Assembly: GCA_022865965.1 (NCBI GenBank)
Contig: JALHTS010000677.1
Coordinates: forward strand, 1 to 9,110
From: Ignavibacteriaceae bacterium
Lineage (GTDB): Bacteria > Bacteroidota > Ignavibacteria > Ignavibacteriales > Ignavibacteriaceae
Direction: 5' to 3'
Length of the DNA: 9,110 bases
Shown: in pieces, positions 1 to 7,207 of the stretch
Layout of the letters: every line of letters starts with the position of its first letter
Numbering within the stretch: the first letter of the stretch is position 1
Made by a program: the position numbers and the translations under genes
Notes under the pieces: generated by a model
What the model saw: only the letters and a program-made list of their open reading frames with translations
What the model was told of the DNA's origin: nothing
Database searches by the model: none

Positions 1-1190
1 AATCGAGAAAGAACATTCAGCCTTTTATGGTGAATTACAGACTTGGTAATCTTGCCATAGCTCATAACGGAAATCTGAAAAATGCAAAACGATTAAGAGA
101 AGAACTTGTAAATGAAGGGGCAATCTTTCAAACTACAAGCGATACAGAAGTAATTCTCCATCTTATAGCACGATCAAAACTTGAAGACCAGATTGACCAG
201 ATACTTGAAGCATTAAGAAGAATAGAAGGTGCATACTGTGTTACAATACTTACCGACGATAAACTGATCGCTGCCCGCGATCCTTATGGATTCAGACCAT
301 TATCTATAGGTATGCTTGATAATACTTTTCTTGTTGCTTCAGAAACTTGTGCGTTTGATATTCAATCAGCTACATTTTTAAGAGAAGTTCGAGCAGGTGA
401 ATTGATTGTAATTGATGATGACACAGTTTACACAGGAAAAATAAAATCTTTTAAAATTGAAGAAAAATCCAGGGAACAAAAACATTGTGTTTTTGAGTTC
501 ATATATTTTTCACGTCCTGATAGTTTCATCTTCGGATATTATGTTGATAAGATGAGAAGAAAACTTGGTAAAGTGCTTGCTCGAAAACATCCTGTTACTG
601 ATCCTGATGGTGAAAGGATATATGTTATAAGTGTTCCGGATAGCTCCAATACAACTGCTTTAGGATACGCAAGAGAGTTTGAGAAAGAGGGAATTGATTC
701 CCGGCTTGAAATCGGCTTGATAAGAAGCCATTACATTGGAAGAACTTTTATCCAGCCGGGACAAAGCCAACGTGAAACAGATGTGAGAATAAAATTTAAT
801 ATTGTGAAAGGTGTTTTGGAAGGCAGAACCATTGTTGTGGTTGATGATTCAATTGTTCGCGGTACTACATCAAAGCAGTTAGTAAAACTTTTAAGAGAAG
901 GAAATCCAAAAGCTATTCATCTTAGAATTTCATCACCTCCAATAATGCATCCTTGTTATTATGGAATGGATTTTCCCAGCCGATCAGAACTTATAGCTCA
1001 TAGAATGCACGGAAATATTGAAGAGATAAAAAATTATCTTGAAGTTGATAGCATAGAATACTTAACTATTGAAGAAATGTTGGAAGCGGTTTCTGAAGCA
1101 GGAACTGAAAACTTCTGCACAGCATGTTTTTCAGGTAAATATCCAACACCTGTAGATATCAATTTTAAGAAGGAAATGTATGAAGTTTAA
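1..1190 (+). CDS. purF: Amidophosphoribosyltransferase (PurF), 5' end outside window
   Basis: Catalyses the first committed step of de novo purine synthesis, PRPP plus glutamine to 5-phosphoribosylamine, in the cytoplasm. The reading frame is open from the first complete codon (base 3), and the residues before Met27 (NIQPF) fit the family, so this is a gene fragment and Met27 is not the start. Roughly 80 N-terminal residues, including the catalytic Cys of the Ntn-hydrolase glutaminase domain, lie upstream. Numbering from the Met at base 27, AHNGNL (12-17) and SSDTEV-like TSDTEV (37-42) belong to the glutaminase domain. RTFIQPGQ is the flexible loop, and VVVDDSIVRGTTS (270-282) is the PRPP-binding loop. 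Cys154, Cys310, Cys364 and Cys367 match the four [4Fe-4S] ligands of the Bacillus-type enzyme, which the E. coli type lacks. The 3' end overlaps the protease gene by 11 bases. Confidence 0.96.
   Translation, partial: SRKNIQPFMVNYRLGNLAIAHNGNLKNAKRLREELVNEGAIFQTTSDTEVILHLIARSKLEDQIDQILEALRRIEGAYCVTILTDDKLIAARDPYGFRPLSIGMLDNTFLVASETCAFDIQSATFLREVRAGELIVIDDDTVYTGKIKSFKIEEKSREQKHCVFEFIYFSRPDSFIFGYYVDKMRRKLGKVLARKHPVTDPDGERIYVISVPDSSNTTALGYAREFEKEGIDSRLEIGLIRSHYIGRTFIQPGQSQRETDVRIKFNIVKGVLEGRTIVVVDDSIVRGTTSKQLVKLLREGNPKAIHLRISSPPIMHPCYYGMDFPSRSELIAHRMHGNIEEIKNYLEVDSIEYLTIEEMLEAVSEAGTENFCTACFSGKYPTPVDINFKKEMYEV
1170..1174 (+). promoter_or_regulatory. Ribosome binding site of the protease gene
   Basis: AAGGA sits five bases before the ATG at 1180, inside the last codons of purF. 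It supports that start, which is followed directly by a good signal peptide. Confidence 0.6.
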
Positions 1191-4100
1191 TGCGCTGCTT
1201 TTTTTCTTATTCTTTGTAACCGCAACTTTTTCATTTTCACAAACCACTTACTTCATAAAATATAAAAACTCTGTTCCGATTGAAGAAGTTAACAGAAAAA
1301 TATCAGAAAAAAGATTTAGCAGACAATTAGCAAACCGGGGTACATCTCTTCCTGAATTTGATTTAAATTATCTTGCAAAAGGTTTGGGAAGGGGAGACGA
1401 AGTTCTTGGCAGAATCGTTAAAGTTACTTTTGATGATCAAATTATTGAAAGCGTATTTTCTACAGTAATCACAGGCGATGACGAGATTGAATATTTCCAG
1501 CAATCTGTCACTTATCAAATCAACATCATTCCAAATGATTCATTAGTTAATCAGCAATGGGGACTCTTTAAAATACAGGCTTTTGACGCCTGGAAAGTTA
1601 CTACCGGCACTGAAGATGTTTTACTTTCAATTATTGATACAGGAATTGATTATGAACATCCTGATTTGATGAACAAAATTTATCAAAATTCAGGTGAGAT
1701 TGGATTTGACGATCTTGGGCATGATAAGAGATTTAACGGAATAGATGATGATAATAATGGCTTTATTGAGGATTATATGGGATGGGATTTTACAGATCGT
1801 GTCGGCTTTCCGTTTGACTCTCTTGGCGGTGATTATTTAGCGTGGGATAATAATCCTTACGATGAAAATGGTCACGGAACTTATGTTGCAGGAATAGCCG
1901 GTGCAGAAACGAATAACATTACTGGTATTGCCGGAGCTGCTCCAAATATAAAACTGCTAAATCTTCGTGCTTTTGATCCCGGTGGATACGGAGAAGAAGA
2001 TGATGTAGCTGCAGCAATATTATATGCCGTTAAAATTGGTTCAAAAGTAATTAATATGAGTTTTGGTGATAACTCATTTTCATTAGTGCTTCGTGATGTT
2101 ATAAGGTATGCTTATTCGCAAAATGTGGTGATGGTTGCAAGCTCAGGTAATTCAGGCTCAAGTGAACCACATTATCCTTCAGGTTATTCCGAAGTTATAA
2201 GTGTTGGTAATTCAACAGATCAGGATTTTGTTGCACCAAATTCCAATTGGGGTTCAACTATTGATCTTGTTGCACCCGGAAGCAGTATAGTAACAACAGC
2301 AATGAATAATAGTTATTCGTCCATCAGCGGAACTTCAGCTTCCGCACCTTTCGTCTCTGCAACTGCCGCACTTATTTTATCAGTTCAAAATTTTACTAAC
2401 GAGGAAGTAAAACAAATAATAAAATCCACAACTGATGATATTGGGGAACAAGGCTGGGATCTTAGAAGTGGTGCAGGCAGATTAAATATGAATAATGCAT
2501 TAACAGTACTTGCTCCTGCAGAAATCAAATTCTTTTATCCGTTAATGGATTTTGCAACCGATAAAAATTCTATTGAAATAGTCGCCTCGGTTTTGTCGCC
2601 TTATTTTGTCAGTTATAATCTTGAAGTTGGAATAGGAATAAATCCGACTCAATGGATAAAACTAATAGAAAATGGAAGGAATCAATTTTCTCAAAGCTTG
2701 ATCTATGAATTAAATGTTTCTTCCTTTAGTGAAGACGCATACACACTTAGTTTGATTGTTTTTCAGTCAAATGGGCGTACACTTGAAGAGAGAGTTAATT
2801 TTTATATAATGAGAACTCCACCTGAAATATCTCTTATTGGATATGGTGCTCTATATTACGGAGACAAGTCAACAATTCAGTCAGAAATATATACAAGCCA
2901 ACGATCAATAGTGAGAATGTTTTATAAAATGTCTGGCGAACCTGAATTTAATTTTATTACTCTAGATGGCTTTAATACAAATAACCAGTTTGTTAAGCAA
3001 TTTCACTATGGTTTTATTCCAAAAGAAATTGTTCAGCCATTCACGTTATATGAAGTTTATTTTGAAGCTGAGAATCTAGCAGGATTAAAAACTGTAGTCT
3101 TGGATTCAGCTAATAACAACAGCTATTTTTTAATTAGAACAGATAAATTACCTGAACCAATACAATTCAGTTTAATGCCATTTAGTTTACCAAATAATAT
3201 AACGCTATTTCCAAAACCAGTGAGTTTTCTTTCAGATAAGCATAATGAAGTTTTATTACAACTTTTTTATCCGAGTCTGGATGCAGTTTTTGGCAATTAC
3301 ATATTAGAAGATGCTCAATTCATTAAAAATAATTCTGATTCACTAATTAATCGTTATCCTCAGTTATACGGTGACTTTAATAATAATGGACTCAAAGATA
3401 TAATAACACTAAACTTTACAAATGTGATATCTTTAGAGCAAACTCAAGCGGGAGCATTCTCTTTAAACAGAAAAGACTCCACTACTAAAATATTTTATCC
3501 TTTATTAATTGATGAATTGGTCAATGATGGGAATCAATATTTAATAACACAAAATTTTAATCCTGATCGATATCTTCTTTGGAAAGTCAACCAGGAGCTT
3601 AGCACAACTTTAATAGATTCAACTTTTTATATCTCAAAACCGGATACCTTTGGATCTAATTATGCAACAAAAAATATTTTGGTTGATGACACCGATAAAG
3701 ATGGAATGAAAGAAATTTGGTTTTTAGATGATGACGGTGATTTAAAGAGTTTTAGAATAAATCCAAGTCTTACTTTTACAAAATCCGATAGCTTTTATAC
3801 TTTAGGTTTAACTCCACCATTGGATCAGGATGTTTTGAGTATCGGTGATTATAACGGTGATGGAATAAAAGACTTCGCCATTCTTTATGAAACTAACTCA
3901 ATATCCCCTTCATTTTTATTATTAATTGTAACTTTTATAAATCATAATCCACAAGTTATATTGCAAAAGATATTTCTGGATCAATCTGCAGAATATATCG
4001 GCGGATTGACCTTTTCTAAAATCTATCAGTCTCTAAAGTTTTTAAATATTGACGGTGATGATCAGGATGAATTGATTGTTAATGTTTTTCCTTATTCCTA

Positions 4101-5424
4101 TATATTCAAACATTCCAATAGAGAAGATAAAATTGTGTTTTATACTGAAGGATCAAACACCAAAAATGTATTTGTTGGTGATTTGAATCAGAATGGTGTG
4201 ACTGAAATCGGTTTGAGAATAAATAATGAATTTAAATTTTATGAATTTTCAAATGTAATCAGGACATTAGTTCCTGCGAGCTTACAGGGATTTAGTCTGA
4301 GCTCAAATGCTATTCAGCTCAGTTGGATTTCAGATGCACAAAAATATTATATTTATAAAGGACTTGACGCTGCAAATTTAGGACTTATAGATTCTACTTT
4401 AGAGAAAATCTATATTGATAATAATGTTGACTCAAATAAATATTACTATTATACAGTTCAGGCATTCGAACCTTCTAACCCGGAACCATTATCCGGTTTA
4501 AGCAGCGTCATTGAAGTCTATTCTCACGCACCTGCCAAACCTGTAAAGGCAGTAAGTAATAGTAACAATAGTGTTATAATTACTTTTTCCAACAAGATAA
4601 AAAACACAATTGAAAATCTTCAATCATTTGAAATTGTTGGAGTGGGTTATCCGAATTCAATTTCACCTTCAGATCAGTATTCTTATTTACTGTCATATAG
4701 TGAACCATTGCCCGTTGGGGATAATAAAATAACAGTTAGCAAGATAAAAGATTTTTATAATTCACCAATTGCAGAAGATACATTATCCTTTTCGGTACAA
4801 TATGCTCCTAATGAAATTGATTTCTTTGTATCCTCTTTTGAAATATTAAATCCATATTTGATAAAAGTAGTATTCAATTATTCTGTCGATCAACAAACCG
4901 CCAAGAATGTAAATAATTACTCCTTCGAACCATCAAACAAAGTGAGTGAAGTAAGAATTGATGCAAGTGATAATAAAGTAATTTATCTTGATCTTAAAAA
5001 TCAAAAACCTGTTGGATCAATTGGAAAAGAATATGTTCTAAGAATAGAAAATATTTTTTCCGACTTAGCCACGGGAAATATTTTAATTCGTTCAGGTGCA
5101 GGCAGCTACATTGTACTCACAGGTTTTGCAAATGATTTATCTGATGTTTATGTTTATCCGAATCCTGCAAGAGAAGGGGAGAGTCAAGGTTTTATTACCT
5201 TTGCCAATCTTCCGCAAAGAGCAAAAATTACAATTTGGGATATTAATGGAATTAGAGTAAAAGAATTAGAAGAACTAGATGGTAATGGCGGAGTAGATTT
5301 TGATCTTACTAACGAATTTGGAGAAAAGATTTCCACAGGTGTTTATATTTACAGAGTTGTTATGATTGATGATCAAAATAATGAAGGTGAGGAAAAACTT
5401 GGTAAATTTGCAGTGATAAAATAA
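1180..5424 (+). CDS. Secreted subtilisin-like (S8) serine protease with T9SS type A sorting domain
   Basis: A 1414-residue exported protease. The N-terminus is a signal peptide (Lys2, hydrophobic 5-17, likely cut near residue 20 before Gln21), then a probable inhibitory propeptide (about 22-115). The S8 domain spans about 125-445, with Asp153 in DTGID, His232 in NGHGTYVAG, oxyanion Asn324 in SSGNSG and Ser386 in GTSASAP, so the catalytic set is complete. An acidic segment at 187-204 (GIDDDNNGFIED) resembles a calcium loop. After a beta-rich linker, five Asp/Asn-rich loops of FG-GAP/VCBS type appear at about 732-740, 836-845, 890-898, 956-964 and 1001-1009, suggesting a beta-propeller. A fibronectin III-like domain (about 1031-1115), two Ig-like segments (about 1117-1305) and the sorting domain (about 1322-1414: YPNP at 1326-1329, TGVYIYRV, terminal GKFAVIK) follow. 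It should cross the outer membrane by T9SS and be released or anchored at the surface. The substrate is unknown; scavenging of external protein is an inference. Confidence 0.93.
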   Translation: MKFNALLFFLFFVTATFSFSQTTYFIKYKNSVPIEEVNRKISEKRFSRQLANRGTSLPEFDLNYLAKGLGRGDEVLGRIVKVTFDDQIIESVFSTVITGDDEIEYFQQSVTYQINIIPNDSLVNQQWGLFKIQAFDAWKVTTGTEDVLLSIIDTGIDYEHPDLMNKIYQNSGEIGFDDLGHDKRFNGIDDDNNGFIEDYMGWDFTDRVGFPFDSLGGDYLAWDNNPYDENGHGTYVAGIAGAETNNITGIAGAAPNIKLLNLRAFDPGGYGEEDDVAAAILYAVKIGSKVINMSFGDNSFSLVLRDVIRYAYSQNVVMVASSGNSGSSEPHYPSGYSEVISVGNSTDQDFVAPNSNWGSTIDLVAPGSSIVTTAMNNSYSSISGTSASAPFVSATAALILSVQNFTNEEVKQIIKSTTDDIGEQGWDLRSGAGRLNMNNALTVLAPAEIKFFYPLMDFATDKNSIEIVASVLSPYFVSYNLEVGIGINPTQWIKLIENGRNQFSQSLIYELNVSSFSEDAYTLSLIVFQSNGRTLEERVNFYIMRTPPEISLIGYGALYYGDKSTIQSEIYTSQRSIVRMFYKMSGEPEFNFITLDGFNTNNQFVKQFHYGFIPKEIVQPFTLYEVYFEAENLAGLKTVVLDSANNNSYFLIRTDKLPEPIQFSLMPFSLPNNITLFPKPVSFLSDKHNEVLLQLFYPSLDAVFGNYILEDAQFIKNNSDSLINRYPQLYGDFNNNGLKDIITLNFTNVISLEQTQAGAFSLNRKDSTTKIFYPLLIDELVNDGNQYLITQNFNPDRYLLWKVNQELSTTLIDSTFYISKPDTFGSNYATKNILVDDTDKDGMKEIWFLDDDGDLKSFRINPSLTFTKSDSFYTLGLTPPLDQDVLSIGDYNGDGIKDFAILYETNSISPSFLLLIVTFINHNPQVILQKIFLDQSAEYIGGLTFSKIYQSLKFLNIDGDDQDELIVNVFPYSYIFKHSNREDKIVFYTEGSNTKNVFVGDLNQNGVTEIGLRINNEFKFYEFSNVIRTLVPASLQGFSLSSNAIQLSWISDAQKYYIYKGLDAANLGLIDSTLEKIYIDNNVDSNKYYYYTVQAFEPSNPEPLSGLSSVIEVYSHAPAKPVKAVSNSNNSVIITFSNKIKNTIENLQSFEIVGVGYPNSISPSDQYSYLLSYSEPLPVGDNKITVSKIKDFYNSPIAEDTLSFSVQYAPNEIDFFVSSFEILNPYLIKVVFNYSVDQQTAKNVNNYSFEPSNKVSEVRIDASDNKVIYLDLKNQKPVGSIGKEYVLRIENIFSDLATGNILIRSGAGSYIVLTGFANDLSDVYVYPNPAREGESQGFITFANLPQRAKITIWDINGIRVKELEELDGNGGVDFDLTNEFGEKISTGVYIYRVVMIDDQNNEGEEKLGKFAVIK

Positions 5425-5987
5425 TGTTTGCATTAAAAGAAATATATACTAAGTCCAACTTATTAAGTTCATTCAGACTTCTTTTAGCAATTCCTCTTTG
5501 GTTATTGCTGGATGATTTTGAAGCCAATCGATATTATGTTTTTGGTCTGTGTGTATTTGCTGCTTTAACAGATATACTTGATGGTTATTTGGCAAGAAAA
5601 TTTAATGAAGTTACTGAGTTTGGAAAAGTAATAGACCCTCTTGCAGACAAAGTTGCAATGGCAGCAGTTATGATTAAACTTTATTTTATCGGTGAGATTC
5701 CACCAGTATATTTTTATTTAATTATTGGTCGTGATTTACTGATATTTTTGGGTGGATTATTTGTCTCACAAAAACTTGGTAGAGTGCTACCATCAAATAA
5801 ACTAGGTAAAATCACTGTGTTAAATATTGGTCTGATTATATTTTTTATACTTCTTGGTATAAATAAAGAAAGCTTGATTTACCTTACATTCTATTACTTA
5901 AGTATCGTATTGATATTCGCATCATTTACAGGTTATATCATTAGAGCCGCAGAATTCATAAAACGGAATAATAATGAGTCTGTTTAA
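5424..5987 (+). CDS. pgsA: CDP-alcohol phosphatidyltransferase, probably PgsA (phosphatidylglycerophosphate synthase)
   Basis: A 187-residue integral inner-membrane enzyme. If PgsA, it joins CDP-diacylglycerol and glycerol-3-phosphate to make phosphatidylglycerophosphate, the precursor of phosphatidylglycerol and cardiolipin. The family signature D-x2-DG-x2-AR-x8-G-x3-D-x3-D is perfect: Asp50, Asp53, Gly54, Ala57, Arg58, Gly67, Asp71 and Asp75, which bind the metal ions and CDP moiety. About six hydrophobic segments are visible (near 14-29, 35-48, 77-90, 95-114, 130-145 and 150-173). Length and the GKIT motif at 128-131 fit PgsA better than phosphatidylserine synthase, but the alcohol acceptor cannot be proved from sequence. 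The ATG shares one base with the protease stop (TAATG), with no good Shine-Dalgarno close by, so translation probably depends on reinitiation. The 3' end overlaps ftsY by 14 bases. Confidence 0.82.
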   Translation: MFALKEIYTKSNLLSSFRLLLAIPLWLLLDDFEANRYYVFGLCVFAALTDILDGYLARKFNEVTEFGKVIDPLADKVAMAAVMIKLYFIGEIPPVYFYLIIGRDLLIFLGGLFVSQKLGRVLPSNKLGKITVLNIGLIIFFILLGINKESLIYLTFYYLSIVLIFASFTGYIIRAAEFIKRNNNESV

Positions 5988-6906
5988 GAATTTTAATTTC
6001 AATAAACTTAAAGATGGTCTGACAAAGACCAGAAACAAGATTGCTAATTCCATTCAAGAAACATTAACCGGTAAAGCAGTAATAGATGATGTTACAATCG
6101 ATCAATTAGAGGAAATTCTTGTTTCGTCAGATATTGGATTTGATACTGCTGAAAAAATTATTGAAAATGTTAGAATTAGTCTTAAGTCGGAAAAAGAACG
6201 TTCACAAGTGAACATAATAAAAATTGTTCGAGATGAACTTGTAAGACTTCTCAGTGAAAATAAAAAGAATGGAATTGACCACACAAAGTATAAACCTTTT
6301 GTTATTCTAATTGTTGGAGTGAATGGAGCAGGGAAGACTACCACAATTGGTAAATTGGCTAACAATTATAAAAAGATCGGCTGTAAAGTAATTGTGGGCG
6401 CGGCTGATACTTTCAGGGCTGCTGCAAATGAGCAGCTAGATATCTGGGCCGACCGTGCTGGTGTAGATATAATTCAACGTAAACAAGGCTCTGATCCTTC
6501 TTCTGTTGCTTATGATACCGTTAAAAAAGCTATGGATGAGGATTATGACATAGTTCTCATAGATACTGCCGGAAGGCTGCACAACAAAGCTAACCTTATG
6601 AATGAACTAAATAAGATTAAACGGGTTATTGCAAAGCTTTTGCCTGATGCTCCTCATCAAACTCTACTTGTTTTGGATGGTAATACAGGACAAAATGCTA
6701 TAATTCAAGCTGATGAATTTTCTAAAGTCACTGATTTATCCGGACTTGTAATTACAAAATTAGATGGTACTGCTAAAGGCGGAGCAATCTTTCAGATTGT
6801 TGGTAAACAACAAGTACCAGTAAAATATATTGGTATTGGTGAAAGCATCGATGATCTTCAAGAATTTGATCCTGAAGCATTTATATCAGCCATATTTGAG
6901 AGTTGA
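5974..6906 (+). CDS. ftsY: Signal recognition particle receptor FtsY
   Basis: SRP-family GTPase that docks the SRP-ribosome complex at the inner membrane and hands nascent membrane proteins to SecYEG. At 310 residues it is essentially an NG core. The helical N domain occupies about 10-100. The G domain shows GVNGAGKTT (115-123, P-loop), DTFRAAA (145-151), DTAGR (197-201), TKLDGTAKGG (261-270) and the terminal GIGESIDDLQEFDP (287-300). The last motif and DTFRAAANEQL favour FtsY over the paralogue Ffh, and the methionine-rich M domain of Ffh is absent. The long acidic A domain of E. coli FtsY is also missing; only a short Phe/Lys-rich N-terminus precedes the N domain and could act as the membrane-targeting helix. 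CGGA at 5964-5967, six bases before the ATG, is a plausible ribosome binding site. The gene start lies inside the end of pgsA. Confidence 0.96.
   Translation: MSLFKNFNFNKLKDGLTKTRNKIANSIQETLTGKAVIDDVTIDQLEEILVSSDIGFDTAEKIIENVRISLKSEKERSQVNIIKIVRDELVRLLSENKKNGIDHTKYKPFVILIVGVNGAGKTTTIGKLANNYKKIGCKVIVGAADTFRAAANEQLDIWADRAGVDIIQRKQGSDPSSVAYDTVKKAMDEDYDIVLIDTAGRLHNKANLMNELNKIKRVIAKLLPDAPHQTLLVLDGNTGQNAIIQADEFSKVTDLSGLVITKLDGTAKGGAIFQIVGKQQVPVKYIGIGESIDDLQEFDPEAFISAIFES
6898..6902 (+). promoter_or_regulatory. Weak ribosome binding site before the small membrane protein gene
   Basis: GAGAG at the end of ftsY lies nine bases before the ATG at 6912. It favours that start over the in-frame TTG at 6903, which it abuts, and over the ATG at 6918. 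Confidence 0.35.
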
Positions 6907-6911
6907 TTGCT

Positions 6912-7118
6912 ATGCTAATGAAACGACCTAAACACAGAGTATTTGATTATCCACCAAGATTTTATAAACCGGAAGAAGACGAAAAAGAACGTAAGAAAAG
7001 AAAATTAGGATTTTCACGACTTCGTACATTCAAACCACGGAAGAGGAGTCCGATTTTCTGGTTATTGCTTCTAATTGTGATTATTTATTTAATACTTAAA
7101 CTGAATAAACTGATATAG
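6912..7118 (+). CDS. Small basic protein with one C-terminal membrane helix, function unknown
   Basis: A 68-residue protein from the ATG at 6912; a TTG at 6903 would add three residues and overlap the ftsY stop. I do not recognise a characterised family. The N-terminal part has an aromatic/proline motif (FDYPPRFYKPEED), then a strongly basic stretch (KERKKRKLGF, then RTFKPRKR), and ends in a hydrophobic helix of about 17-20 residues (IFWLLLLIVIIYLILKL) close to the C-terminus. This layout predicts a tail-anchored inner-membrane protein with a positively charged cytoplasmic part. It is probably co-transcribed with ftsY and pgsA, so a role in the envelope, or binding of RNA, ribosomes or acidic lipids, is conceivable but unproven. 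The motif loosely recalls short Bacteroidota proteins with a Y-x-PRYY motif that are often mis-annotated as riboflavin synthase beta; that comparison is from memory. Position, tight spacing and ordered composition support a real gene. Confidence 0.75.
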   Translation: MLMKRPKHRVFDYPPRFYKPEEDEKERKKRKLGFSRLRTFKPRKRSPIFWLLLLIVIIYLILKLNKLI

Positions 7119-7163
7119 TAATTTTTCTTAGTTTACATAATATACATTATCAGACAAACAAAT

Positions 7164-7196
7164 AAGCCGGACGCTTTAAGACTATACATCCGGCTT
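7164..7196. terminator. Bidirectional terminator between converging operons
   Basis: The 8-base arm AAGCCGGA (7164-7171) pairs perfectly with TCCGGCTT (7189-7196) around a 17-base loop. It is the only GC-rich palindrome in the gap. On the + strand it is followed by TTATCGTTTTATC, and on the - strand by ATTTGTTTGT, so both sides are T-rich though not perfect U-tracts. It lies 45 bases after the stop of the + strand run and 11 bases beyond the stop of the - strand dehydrogenase gene, the right place to end both transcripts. The rest of the 7119-7207 gap is AT-rich and shows nothing else. Confidence 0.75.
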
Positions 7197-7207
7197 TATC
7201 GTTTTAT

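Noticed and set aside
27..29. ATG as the start of purF
   Set aside because: The frame is open upstream with family-typical residues, and starting here would remove the catalytic Cys and most of the glutaminase core. The gene is cut by the window edge.
3370..4210. Asp/Asn-rich loops in the protease as cellulosome dockerin repeats
   Set aside because: The loops are spaced 40-105 residues apart and followed by beta-strand-like segments, not paired within about 60 residues with helices, so an FG-GAP/VCBS propeller fits better.
1180..5424. Protease as part of a defence or toxin system
   Set aside because: The signal peptide, T9SS sorting domain and absence of an immunity or effector partner point to an ordinary exported enzyme; the neighbours are housekeeping genes.
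6102..6365. Open frame of 87 codons on the - strand inside ftsY
   Set aside because: It lies wholly within the well-supported ftsY gene on the opposite strand; its product has no recognisable domain, and no ribosome binding site supports it.
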